Origin: Drosophila persimilis
Lineage: Eukaryota; Arthropoda; Insecta; Diptera; Drosophilidae
DNA length: 64,000 nucleotides
Assembly (NCBI RefSeq): GCF_003286085.1
Contig: NW_020825288.1
Location: forward strand, 4,154,001 to 4,218,000
Reading direction: 5' to 3'
In this document: piece after piece, positions 33,504 through 43,949 of the stretch
Layout of the letters: each line of letters begins with the position of its first letter
Position numbering within the stretch: position 1 is the first letter of the stretch
Notes under the pieces: model-generated
What the model was told of the DNA's origin: nothing
Databases searched by the model: none
The model's input: the letters and a program-made list of their open reading frames with translations, nothing else
Made by a program: the position numbers and the translations under genes

Positions 33504-36011
33504 ATGGCCGAAGTAGAGAAAATGACTGCGGCTCCGCCGACCGATATACCCGTCTCCTCACCAAATGCCAGTGAAGCGGGGGGTGGTAGCAGCAGCACAG
33601 CCGAACTGGGGACATCCCCCAACCAAGAGCCGTCGAGCAACTCCCATCCCCACGACTCCGAGTACGACACTGCCAGCGATCTGGAGGGCGGCGAGGACTA
33701 CGATGACGACGACGATGAGAGCGGCAGCGAGGAGGATTCGGAGACGGATGAGGACGATGTGGGCAGCGAGACCACCGAGGATGATAGGCACAGCGGCACG
33801 GTCAGCGGCAACGACAATTGCCAGGACAGATCTGTGGCCGACAGCGAGGCGCAGAAGAAAGTCGACGAAGATCGCAGCAATCCGCAGTACATACCGAAAC
33901 GCGGCACCTTCTATGAGCACGATGACCGCACGGCCGAAACCGAGGGCTGCCTGGTCCCCGAGACGGAGAACAGCTCTCAGGTAGCACCAGAGTCAAACGG
34001 TGACGTCAACGGGGTCTCTGCCTCGGGCACCACACCCAGTGGACAGCCACCAGCCATATCGCAGGCTTCCAAGACCATGAAGCAGTGGCAGCCGGCCTCT
34101 GGTGGCGACCGCTGGTCCCATGATAGGTTCGAGGCCAGCGAACAGGCCCCCAAGTCGCGCTCGGAGCTCATGCAGTCCTATGGCTATGACATACGGAATG
34201 AGGATTGTGCACCACGTGCCCGACGTCGCAGAAGGTACACGCGTGGCCCCAGCAAGTACTCTCGCAACTGGGAGGACGAGCAGGCGTATCTGAAGGCCAG
34301 CAACAAAGAACGCAAGCCACCCCGACCTCAGGACTTCCCGGCACTAAATGAGCGAAAGCCGCGTGGCCCACGCACTTCCTCCTTCCGGGAGGAGAAGGAA
34401 AATCGCCGCTCAGAACGCGGTGCCGACAAACCACAAGGAGGCGGAGGTGGAAGTGCAGGCGGTGCGAGCGGCTCGAATCCCGCCCCACGAGCTCAGGAAG
34501 TAGAGCGCGAGCGTGAACGTGGAGATCGGGATAGGGAGCGTGAGCCAAAGAACCGCAACTATGGGCGCGTGAATGGCGGTCCGGGTCGACAGAATCCCAT
34601 GGAGTTTAAGCCAAAGTCAAATCGTGGTCCCCCGCCCGACCGTCGTGAGCGTAATGAGCGGGGAGACCGGGGAGAACGTGAGCGCGAGCGCGAGCGCGAC
34701 CGCGAGCAGGAGCATGTGGATCAGCGCAACGAGCGTGCTCATCAGAAGCCATCTACTCCCAGATCAAACGGACAGGGCAGGCAGTCGACGGATGGCCCAA
34801 TTCTTCAGCAGAGCCAACAACAGCCGCCGCAGCAGCAGCAGCCGAGACAGTCCCCACAGCAGGTGCAGCCGCCTCCACTGGCGGCGCCCCAGACTCAGCT
34901 TTCGACCACTAATCTGTCGCAGCGACTGCAGCAGGTGCAGCAGCGCAACGACCCCAGTCATGTAGGAAGCGTTCAGATGCATTCTCTGGCCAACCAGAAC
35001 CAACAGCAGCAGCAGCTGCAGCTAACGCAGCAGCCACAGCCGGCAGTCCCAGAGCCAAGGACTGCACCCAAACGATACTCCAGTCTCCGTCGCTCCCAGC
35101 AGGAGGCATCCCAGCACTTGGCAGAGCAGCAGCAGCAACAACAACTACAGCAGCAGCTGCATCTTCAACAGCAGCAGCAACAGCAACAACAACAGCAGCC
35201 CTCACAGATTATGATACAGGATCCCCATGTCCTGATGCAGTTTGCCTATCAGCAGCAAGAGATTCAAGCCCAACTCCAGACACTGCAACTGGGACCGGCA
35301 GCAGCGGCCGTGCCAGCGCCACCAAAGCAACATGCCCCGCCAGCGGCAGCCTATCCCCAGGCACAGGCGGCACCCTATTATGTGACTGGAACGGATCCGG
35401 TACCGGTGCCGGTGCCTGTGCAGGTCCCAGTTTCGGTGACTGTACCCCCAGCTTCCCCCTATGTTAATCCGGCGAGTGCCGCCTACTTGCCCACCACACC
35501 GGCAGCTGTGGCCTTTGCCCAGGCCCAGACGTCCGTGGTGACGCAGCCACAGCCACAGCCGCCGGCCCAGGCGCAGCCGCCAGCTGCGGTGGCTGGCCAG
35601 GCGCCACCGTCCATGAACTTCCATCAGAACTACAATACGGTCGGGGGCACAACATACTTTGTGCCGCCTGTCCAGACCACCAGCCGACCTGCTGCCTTGC
35701 CCCAGCGTCGACCCACCAATGCGATTCCCATTCTACCGCCATCCGAGAAGCATAAGGCGCGACCCGGAGGATTAGCAGGGCCAAATGCCAACCAGACGAC
35801 CAATGCCAAGGAGGAGGGCGGCCACACAGACAACATTGACCACATCATTGACAACATGTTTGTGCAGCGGCCTGCATTCCAGCCGCCGGCCACTGGAGAG
35901 GCTGCGGCTGCGGGTGCCAAGGAGGATGTGGCCAATAGCAATCCCATCCTTCCGGCACTGGCGGCAGCCGAACAGAACCTCCAGCCTGTGCCGGCTGTTG
36001 GGCAGGAATGA
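33504..36011 (+). CDS. btz: Barentsz (CASC3/MLN51), exon junction complex core
   Basis: Barentsz is the fourth core subunit of the exon junction complex. It clamps eIF4A3 on RNA and is needed for oskar mRNA localisation in the fly oocyte. One continuous ORF of 835 residues starting MAEVEKMTAAPP. Residues ~60-95 are an acidic run. The SELOR domain is in two parts: NPQYIPKRGTFYEHDDR (~125-142) and RWSHDRFEASEQAPKSRSEL to YGYDIRNED (~200-240). Both parts contact eIF4A3 in known structures. Basic Arg/Glu repeats follow (ERERERDRE), then long Gln-rich tracts (~430-570) and a Pro/Val/Ala-rich C-terminus. I looked for splice borders inside and found no need for any. Start codon context is GCGATGG. 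The Gln tracts are CAG/CAA mixtures. Confidence 0.95.
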   Translation: MAEVEKMTAAPPTDIPVSSPNASEAGGGSSSTAELGTSPNQEPSSNSHPHDSEYDTASDLEGGEDYDDDDDESGSEEDSETDEDDVGSETTEDDRHSGTVSGNDNCQDRSVADSEAQKKVDEDRSNPQYIPKRGTFYEHDDRTAETEGCLVPETENSSQVAPESNGDVNGVSASGTTPSGQPPAISQASKTMKQWQPASGGDRWSHDRFEASEQAPKSRSELMQSYGYDIRNEDCAPRARRRRRYTRGPSKYSRNWEDEQAYLKASNKERKPPRPQDFPALNERKPRGPRTSSFREEKENRRSERGADKPQGGGGGSAGGASGSNPAPRAQEVERERERGDRDREREPKNRNYGRVNGGPGRQNPMEFKPKSNRGPPPDRRERNERGDRGERERERERDREQEHVDQRNERAHQKPSTPRSNGQGRQSTDGPILQQSQQQPPQQQQPRQSPQQVQPPPLAAPQTQLSTTNLSQRLQQVQQRNDPSHVGSVQMHSLANQNQQQQQLQLTQQPQPAVPEPRTAPKRYSSLRRSQQEASQHLAEQQQQQQLQQQLHLQQQQQQQQQQQPSQIMIQDPHVLMQFAYQQQEIQAQLQTLQLGPAAAAVPAPPKQHAPPAAAYPQAQAAPYYVTGTDPVPVPVPVQVPVSVTVPPASPYVNPASAAYLPTTPAAVAFAQAQTSVVTQPQPQPPAQAQPPAAVAGQAPPSMNFHQNYNTVGGTTYFVPPVQTTSRPAALPQRRPTNAIPILPPSEKHKARPGGLAGPNANQTTNAKEEGGHTDNIDHIIDNMFVQRPAFQPPATGEAAAAGAKEDVANSNPILPALAAAEQNLQPVPAVGQE

Positions 36012-36683
36012 GTGTACGCCAATCTTCAACATCAGCAGCTGCAGCAACAGCAGCAGCAAAGGCGCGGGCGCCACGCCCCTGGGCACTCAGTTCCTTTGCC
36101 CGCCTACGCCCTGCTGCCGCCGCCGCACATTGGCTACTACCGCCAGCAGCACTAATTCGGATAGAAGACCCCCTCAGACGGAACTCAGCTCATCAGCGTT
36201 TGGCTGCTGCCTATTGCCCCCAATAGATATTTTTTTGATTTTTTTATTGCACTTTTGGCTTTAAGTCTGTGACTTGAATTTAATTTTTTGTAGAAACAAA
36301 CGTAAGAAAAGTGTGGAGAATCATTTGTAATTAGCAGCACTAAGCACACACACACACACACACACGCAAGTAATCGTAATTGAACGAACACTAAAAAAGT
36401 TACACACACTTTATCCCCATATATAATTGTAGAAATCGAAACATACTAGACCCCAAGCCCAAGCTTCAATTGAACTTGTATGTAGGATCTAGGATCATCA
36501 GCTGCGGAGTACAGTACAGGAGTACCCGCCCTTGCTTATTGTATCGAAATAAGTACAGTGGAGTTGGCTGGGCGCCTTCGCTTAATTAGACGCATTTTAA
36601 ACAAGTGAAACGAAATGAAAATGAAAATTACCATGCGAAAATGTATTTGCGTAAACTAATCCAAACATTGAATTTGAAATAAA
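36012..36683 (+). terminator. btz 3' UTR and poly(A) signal
   Basis: Non-coding sequence with a CA dinucleotide run at 36349-36364. The best poly(A) hexamer is AATAAA at 36678-36683, which would give a 3' UTR of about 690 bases. Confidence 0.5.
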
Positions 36684-36922
36684 CGTTAACACGAAGCACG
36701 GAAAGTGTCCAATACATTTGGGGAATAGGAACGTTTTCCAGGGCACGCATTCAAGGAATGATTTTCTCCATGATTCGCTGTACAAATTTCCCTTAAGCGA
36801 ACGACTAAGAATGTACTGCTAATGGAAGTGTGTTATAAAGTCAAGACTACCTATTGTAAAATGTTGCAAGAGGTATGGTACTCTCTTTTGTTCACTTAAA
36901 ACTAAGCCCTTAAGCCGGTGGT

Positions 36923-39018
36923 TTACAGCTTGGACTCCTTGGCCAGCTGCTCCAGCAGAACGCTTATCCTGCGGAACGAGGCCTTGAAGGTGTCATTAAA
37001 CTTTCGTGCGCTCGTCTTGATGCTGTCGCGATAGGCAGTGGTATTGATGAAGACACTATCAAAGACAAACCATTATCAGGAGTTATGCTTATAATAACAT
37101 AAAGAACTTACGCTCCAGAGGTAATTGAATAGAACACGCCATAGCCATCGATCAGCATGGGTGCCACAAAGCCCACGTTGGCCGTGAAGCCGAGGGTGCT
37201 GGAGGAGAGCACAAAATTGCCACCACCGCCGCTCTTCGCATACAGCGGATCGTCGTAGAAGGCGGGAATTTCCAATTTGTTTTCGTAGGCGGCACACCAG
37301 AGGCCAAACAAGTGCCTGTCGATGCCATTGCCCTTGCGCGCTTCGTCCATAGCCCGCTTGTGATCGTCGACGGCTGTGCGAAAGCTCTTGGCCAGGGCGA
37401 GATCGCTGACGCGCGAATCAGCGGAAGCCTTGAGGAACTCGGCCACGGCGCCAGTGCAGGAGCGTAGCGTCTCCGTTCGTCCATTGTAATACTGTCGCAT
37501 CAAAGCGGTCTCGTATGTGGGCGCAATTCTGCAAGGTAACCCGTATTATCTTCAACTGGGGCATCCAAATGATCGTCCACTCTACTCACTCTTCGTGCAT
37601 CTGGTGGTAGGTCCACTGCATGACCACCTGAATAAAGGAGTCTGGATGCAGTCTTTGGGATTTCATAAAGTCCTTGCCGTACTCATCGAACACCGTAAAG
37701 GTCGCTGTGATATCTATGCCCTAATAAAAAGCCAATGTTTACAAATAGAGTCCCTTTTTTGCCTCCTCTACCTACTAACCCTCTCGTCTTTCTCCTTTCG
37801 CAGACGTGTAATCTCGCTCTTGAGCGTATCGTCCAGCTCGAACTTGAGTTCCTGGAGCTCCACCACCTGCGCGCTCTCGGCCAGGCTCCAGTCGGGCTCT
37901 GGCACCTCAAGCAGGCTTAGCTGCATGAATGTGGCAAAGCTGACACTCACGGTGCCATCGTAGCAACTGTGCTCCCCCGTCCAGTTGTAACGTCCATTCC
38001 TGTAGGCGATGATGCTGCTGGCGTGGTCCGCCCAACGGCTATGGGTGTCTCCATATAACCCCAATTGGGAGCACTCCTCGTAGTCCTGGGGGGTATTCTC
38101 ATCCCAGCAGATGCCCATGGAAGCCCCCTCCACCAGTTTCAGGGTTTCTTTGTTGGCATCGGATATCTCCATCAGACGAGCACGGTTGTTGGCCCAGCTG
38201 GGTCTGTCGTCATGGGAGAGAATCGGAACACCGGCACCCTCTGGTTCGTAGTCCAAGATGCTGCGCAGACGCTGCAGAGCTACAAGAATTTCGGGTGCAG
38301 TGAGAATTGTGTCATCGTCATGCACGCAATTGATGACAAATTGACGGCCCTTGGCGCCAATCAAAACATGCGTTGGCGTGTTTCCCTCATCCTTAGTGAG
38401 AAAGTGCTTCTCGATGTGGTCCTGCTCCACGCCGGGAATACGAGATGTGGAAAAGAAGCGTTTGTACAGTGCGGAGGAGTACTTGATCTTGCCTCCGTTC
38501 GAGGAAAGCGGCTTAATGGCCGAATTGCGGGTAAGATCCCAAAACTCCAGAGTGTGAAATATTATCCGTGAGAAGCTCTGAAAGTGGAAAGATTCGTAAA
38601 AAAACGAAAAAAAAAGAAATACATGCGGCGGACTCTTTACCTTCAGCATATACTCCGGTGTCTCTGGGACCCCCACCACCTCCAGCTGGCTGGCCATCGT
38701 CATGAGCTGGTAGGGTAACAGAGGCAGGCGCAGCAAGTGATAGCCATAGTCCTCCCACCAGGTGCCCAGCCAGTTCTTCATTGTGGCTGCCCGCTGCTTG
38801 AGCTTTTCGTGCAGCTCGGCCCCCACTCCGTCCCGAAACTCATCGATGGACTTCCTCGCCTGGGCCAACTCCTCGGGGGTGCCAAAGGGCTGGATGCAGG
38901 TGTAGTACCGCTCCAAGGTATCTCGCAGCTCCGGCAGCGGAAGCGGAGGCAGGGACTCATCGAAATCGAAGGTGTTCTTATCATCCTTGCTCATGAAATA
39001 TAGGCTTTCCCGATCCAT
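36923..39018 (-). CDS. CROT: Peroxisomal carnitine O-octanoyltransferase
   Basis: The symbol is that of the human orthologue. The family moves medium- and branched-chain acyl groups from CoA to carnitine so that peroxisomal beta-oxidation products can leave. Exons 39018-38641, 38577-37780, 37720-37590, 37528-37112 and 37055-36923 join in frame to 618 residues, the usual family length. The catalytic His is ~329 in GEHSCYDGTVS. Other family motifs are NGRTETLRSCT (carnitine site), KGNGIDRHLFGL and GFTANVGFVAPMLIDGYGV. The last residues are AKESKL, a PTS1 peroxisome signal, which argues against the mitochondrial CPT or CRAT branches. Introns are all under 85 bases. It is convergent with btz. Confidence 0.93.
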
Positions 39019-40399
39019 AGTGGTTAAGTGCTTTGCTTATCTGTGGAGTGGAGAGTATGCGAGTGTTAGTTGGTTAGTAGGATGACTTTGCGTGTGGTAG
39101 CCCCAATAAATAAATATACATATGCCTATGAACCAGATAACGAGTTCGGATCATATCGAAAACTTTTGCTTTTGCGGCGGTCCAAAGTACCAAAAATGTG
39201 AGCAGCGAGAGACTATCTTCGTTCTGCACAGACGTACAAAGTCCGTTCTCATGATATTGGAGTTCGGTGCAATCGAACCTTAGGTGGATTAGACGTAGAC
39301 TTTGTCTCCCCAAACATTCTGTTTGACTGCACTTCAACGTAACGCCAATCCCTGACTAATGCCACAAAAAACTTACTGACCTTTGGACTTTTTGGATGGT
39401 GAAAGTGTTTGCGTTGTGCCCGGTGACACCCGAATCGTCAGAGTGCCGTTGTACGACTAATCGGTGGCCAGGCGATGCTATAAAAGCAAACCTCTTCGCC
39501 GGTAAACTCTTATCAGAGCGCCCACCAGCCGCGGGGGAGGCTACCAGCACTCCCCTGTTTACCTCAGATAAGCACACATATATTTATGTATCGTCAAACG
39601 TCAATAGATTATTCATAATCGCGCTGGGAGGTAGACAGGCAGACGAAATTGGAGTACAATCAATCGGATACAGGGCCGGCATTAGGATATTATGACACCC
39701 AGGCGCCCTTTGGTATTGGAACAAATAATCACCGTGGGGAATTAGGCGCCCCCCAAAAACAGCCAGCCCTGATCGGATACACGCACAGTCACATCAAGAT
39801 AAAAACTGAAATTTGTACCTGAACTCTATTATCGCGCAATGGTATGCAATTCCTAGACGACAAGCGTTAAAAGATGTATGCAGCTAACATGTCACAATTG
39901 CGCACTTAAGTCAGTAAAGTCGACTATTGTTTCAATTAAAAAATCAGTGAACTCGAGGCGGACATCATTTGTTTACAAGCGTCTTACCCAGTGGCGAATT
40001 TACATGGCACGCCAGGACGCCAAGTTACACAAACACCTTAAGCTTGTACTTGGAACAGTTTATCACTTGTTAGTTATGCATGCTTTTTACATTATTCAAT
40101 ATATACAAAACAGGGTGTGGAGTACATTTAGAATTGTATCAGAAAATATATTTTCTTTTTTCCACTGGGGTTCTATATTTCATGCACACGAAACAGCTGG
40201 TGACAGAGCTGCCATACTCCAAAAAAAAGAACAACACAACTCCAAACAATCTGGCAGCTCAAACATCTGATTCCGCAAATAACACACACTGACGAAATGA
40301 GCGAAAAAGATAGCGCTGGAGGAAAATAAAGCCAATTTAGGAAGGGACGCTTGCTTTACTCGAGCAGCTAGATAAACAAAACGCGAACCAGTGGCCGTC
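39019..40399. other. Divergent promoter region between CROT-type and REXO1-type genes
   Basis: About 1.4 kb between two divergent start codons. It holds the hAT-like element at 39671-39771. No gene was found. Just upstream of 40400 is a CAGCTG E-box (40194-40199), probably near the REXO1 start site. Confidence 0.5.
39671..39771. mobile_element. 101-bp hAT-like MITE with perfect 8-bp target duplication
   Basis: The element begins CAGGGCCGGC and its far end, reverse-complemented, begins CAGGGCTGGC: 10-bp terminal inverted repeats with one mismatch. ATCGGATA stands directly before it (39663-39670) and directly after it (39772-39779). CAGGG termini and an 8-bp duplication are hallmarks of hAT transposons. 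The interior has no ORF and contains a repeated GGCGCCC. The intact duplication suggests a fairly recent insertion. Confidence 0.8.
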
Positions 40400-43300
40400 A
40401 TGTTGCCGTCGACGGGCCTGTTTAAGGACTTTCCCTGTCCCTACTTCGACAGCGAGACCGAGGCAACCTGCAAACGTCCCTTTTGTCATTTTAAGCACCA
40501 CGCCAAAAAAGGTGAGTACATGGCTGTAAATGTACTGCCTATTAAGACCTGTGGCTTGCAGATGATGTTGAGGCCGCGCCGCCTGCCGAGCCGGTGCCAG
40601 AGTACAAGCCGGCTCAGCCGAAGCTGCTCACCCTGCCGCTGCCGGAGATGACAATGTACGCCCCAAAGAAGAAAAAGGCCAATCTAGAGTACCATCCAGA
40701 AAAGCCGGCATTGAATGCCTCACCGGCGAAAAAAAAGCCCGAGGCTGCTGCCGGTAGTGCTCCTGCCTATGTGCCTGCTCAGGTGGCCGCCACAAATGGG
40801 GCGAGCGGCGACTGGGAAGCCGATCTCGAAAATGAAATTGACGAACAAATGCAGATTGTTATTGATGAACCATCCACTGCGGTGGTGGAGGATAAAGTGG
40901 AGCCGCAAGCAGAGGACTTGGAAGAGGGGGAACTGAATGACGCGCCAAAGAGCGATAGAGAAACGGGCGGTAGCGATACCCACAAACACAAACACAAGTC
41001 AAGTAGAGAACGTGATAGGGACAAGGAGAAGTATAGGAAGTCATCGCACAAGGATAAAGATCGATCCAAGGAGAGGCACAAATCCAGTTCCAGCTCATCC
41101 AGGCATAAGTCTTCCTCCTCATCGTCTTCGAAACATAAGTCGTCCAGCAGCGACAAGCATCGGGAGGAGAAAAAATCCAGCAGCAGCAGCAAGCACAAGA
41201 GCAGTTCGTCATCTTCCTCGTCGAAGAGGCACCATAGCTCCAGTTCAACGGCTCGCAGTTCTAGCTCCAAGTCGAAATCATCCTCCAGCAAAGCCAGCGA
41301 GCCGTCGGAGCCGTCAAAAGAAAAAGAGACTGCCAAAAAAACATCCAAGGCGAATCCCAATAGTGACATTGAATCGGACTTTGACTTTGAGATGGAAACA
41401 TCCGAGGGAGAAATAGTACGCCAGTGTGAGATGATCTTTGATCAGCTCGAGACTCAATTTGCACAAATGCACAACGCGGAGTCAACGCCCGAGAACACCC
41501 TCAAACGGAAGGCGCCCGCACCGGACATCGATGCCCTCACAGAGGCAGCAACGGCTGCCCTGCAAAAGCGGCGTGTGGCCCACGAAAATGCGGATAAATA
41601 CAAGGCGCCTCTTCCAGCCACAGTGCAAAAGCCCAATCACATACGCAATGCCATGCAGGCGATCTTCGACAGGCGCACCGAGCTGCGGCGCCAGGAGAAA
41701 CTGCGTAGCGATGCCGCGGCAGAGGAGCTGCGGCAGGCTCAGGAGCGTGTCCGAGTGGCACAGGAAGAACTGCGGCAGGCCCAGGCCAATTCACACCTGA
41801 CACCTCTGATACCAAGAAGTGCCCTAACTCCACCAGTGCGTTCTGGTAAGCAGAAAACTTTGGAATTCAATATCTGAAAACAAAGCAAGCATGTTTATCC
41901 AATTTTTTCCAGCTCGCAGCATTGCCCCTGTAGCCAATATTGTGGCTATAGCTCGGGCAAAGAAGAAGATCCAGGAGCTCCAGGCCGAAAAGAAACCCGC
42001 CTTTACGCCTGCCCAGTCGTTCAAGGGCGCGGGTCGCATGGCCCACAAGCCGACGGCTGCCCTGGACAAGACAGCGCCCGTAGCCAGCGGTGCTAGTGCA
42101 CAGAAACCACCAGTGCTGGAGCCGCAGAGCTCCAAGATATCCTACAACATACGGATGCAGTATTACGAGATGATGGTGAAGCAGTCCGTCATTATCTATC
42201 CACAGCTGGCCGATGCCTGGGAGCGGGCACAGGTCGAGGAGCTGGCTGCCTTTAAGAAGTGCAACACGTCGGCCATCTACAAGAACAGCTGCCTGCTGGC
42301 GATCAACAAGTTGCGGAAGGAGGCCATCGAGGCGGGGAATCGTCCGAGTGTGGCCAGCAAGTGTGTATCGCACGAGATGATGCTGGGTGGGAAGCGGGCC
42401 CTGACCACGTCCTGGAGTGTGGAAAAGAAGGAGTAGGTTGCAATGTTTTCTTCTGCCCAAATCAATTGATAATCTTAGATGTGAAATTCTCTTAGCAAAC
42501 TGGCATCCATAGGCAATGGCGAACCATTCGATGCCTTGGACGCCGTCAAGGCATATGAAATGGTATTCGATCTGTGCCTCACCGATGAGCAGCTGGTGGA
42601 GAACGGCTATCCAAGGCCTGGTCCGAAGCGTGGCACGGCTGTCATACGCGCCTGCCGTCCCAATCGTCGCCCCAACGAAACGGAACGCTACTGCAGCCGC
42701 TGCGGCAAAGTGTTCAATCTAAACATATACGAAAGTCAGGGCTCCGACATGTGCAACTATCATCCAAAGAGCACGGGCTACCGCCGAGGATTCACAGACA
42801 ATCAGCATCGCTGTTGTCAGCAGCCAGCCGGCACACCTGGCTGCACCTATGGCAACTACCATGTCAGCGACTACTACGATCCAGATAAATTGACCTGCTT
42901 TGTGAAGACCATCGAAAGAAGCGAAGACTTAGTGCCCACAAAGAAAGACATCTTTGCGTTGGATTGTGAAATGTGCTACACAACGCATGGCATCGAGCTG
43001 ACGCGCGTAACCGTGGTGGATATCAATGGGCGGACGGTATACGATGCTCTGGTGAAACCGGACAACCTGATTGTGGACTACAACACAACGTAGGATGAGG
43101 AATCTGGGCGTCTGACATTGATTTCGCTTACTAATTGAATGCATTATGTTTCTTTGCAGCTATTCGGGCATCACAGAGTCCATGCTGGCCAAGGAGACGC
43201 GAACTCTGCGCGATGTTCAGGCCGTGCTAATGTCGATGTTCCATGCCAAGACTGTGCTGGTGGGCCATAGTCTGGAGAGCGATCTGAAGGCCCTGAAGAT

Positions 43301-43561
43301 CATACATGACGTTGTGGTGGACACCTCAGTGCTATTTCCCCACAAAATGGGGCCGCCCAAGAAGCGTGCCTTGAAGACGCTCTGCATTGAGAACCTGAAG
43401 CGCATTATACAGGAGAATGGTGAGAATTTTGAATGTATGTATGATAAACAGTCTTCTTTAATGCACTTATTCCCTCTGCAGAGGCCGGTCATGACAGTGC
43501 GGAGGATGCCGAGGTCTGCATACAACTCATTAAATACTATCTGCGCAACAAAATCAGTTGA
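40400..43561 (+). CDS. REXO1: REXO1-type RNA exonuclease with CCCH finger
   Basis: The symbol is that of the human orthologue. Exons 40400-40511, 40562-41845, 41913-42432, 42496-43089, 43160-43419 and 43482-43561 give 949 residues. The N-terminus has a C-x10-C-x4-C-x3-H zinc finger (Cys13, Cys24, Cys29, His33). Residues ~170-280 are a Ser/Lys/His-rich low-complexity stretch ([20 protein letters not shown]). A conserved central region follows ([20 protein letters not shown]). The zinc-binding [17 protein letters not shown] region precedes the EXOIII domain near residue 790: FALDCEM (DxE), [13 protein letters not shown], and a final [10 protein letters not shown]. These supply a DEDDh active site. 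The 42432 donor must be used, since reading through stops three codons later. The family trims 3' ends of structured RNAs; the exact fly target is not readable here. Confidence 0.92.
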
Positions 43562-43706
43562 GCTGGGCGTACCATTCGCTCTTCGTTTCATTTACATTAC
43601 ATACATCTGTTAATATGTATACCACGACACAACCAATTCTGGAATCAAAATCGTAGCTTTTAAGCGTACCATCTACATCATCAGATCAATCTTTATTTAT
43701 ATAATA

Positions 43707-43949
43707 TTAAATGTTAAGCCACAGAATTGTAGTTCCTTTTGCCTTGAATCGTTTGGGAAACTTTGAGCTTTGCTTTATTTTCCAATTGCGATTGAATTTC
43801 TCCTCCAAACGTATCGTTATGGTCGAAGTACCTACCTCTATTGATTCCTCGATGTACTGGATGATGCGTACAAACTGACGTTGCAGAATATTTTTGTTCT
43901 CAACGTCTTTGCAGATGACAATGCATTTTGAGTGGTATGGGGGGCACAT
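43707..43949 (-). CDS. Small basic protein of unknown function, or last exon of a larger gene
   Basis: An 80-codon minus-strand ORF from the first ATG (MCPPYHSKCIVICKDVENKN ... FPKRFKAKGTTILWLNI). An AATAAA on this strand lies 10 bases past the stop, which supports a transcript. The frame stays open 18 codons upstream of the ATG, to a TGA near 44004, so an upstream exon is possible, but no good acceptor with a pyrimidine tract is present there. The sequence alternates hydrophobic and charged residues like a small folded domain. I do not recognise a family. It is convergent with the REXO1-type gene, 146 bases away. Confidence 0.45.
   Translation of the reverse strand: MCPPYHSKCIVICKDVENKNILQRQFVRIIQYIEESIEVGTSTITIRLEEKFNRNWKIKQSSKFPKRFKAKGTTILWLNI

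Noticed and set aside
40779-41369. 196-codon minus-strand ORF rich in Leu, Asp and Ser
   Set aside because: It is antisense to the Ser/Lys-rich stretch of the REXO1-type gene; its composition is explained by the AGC/TCC codons there.
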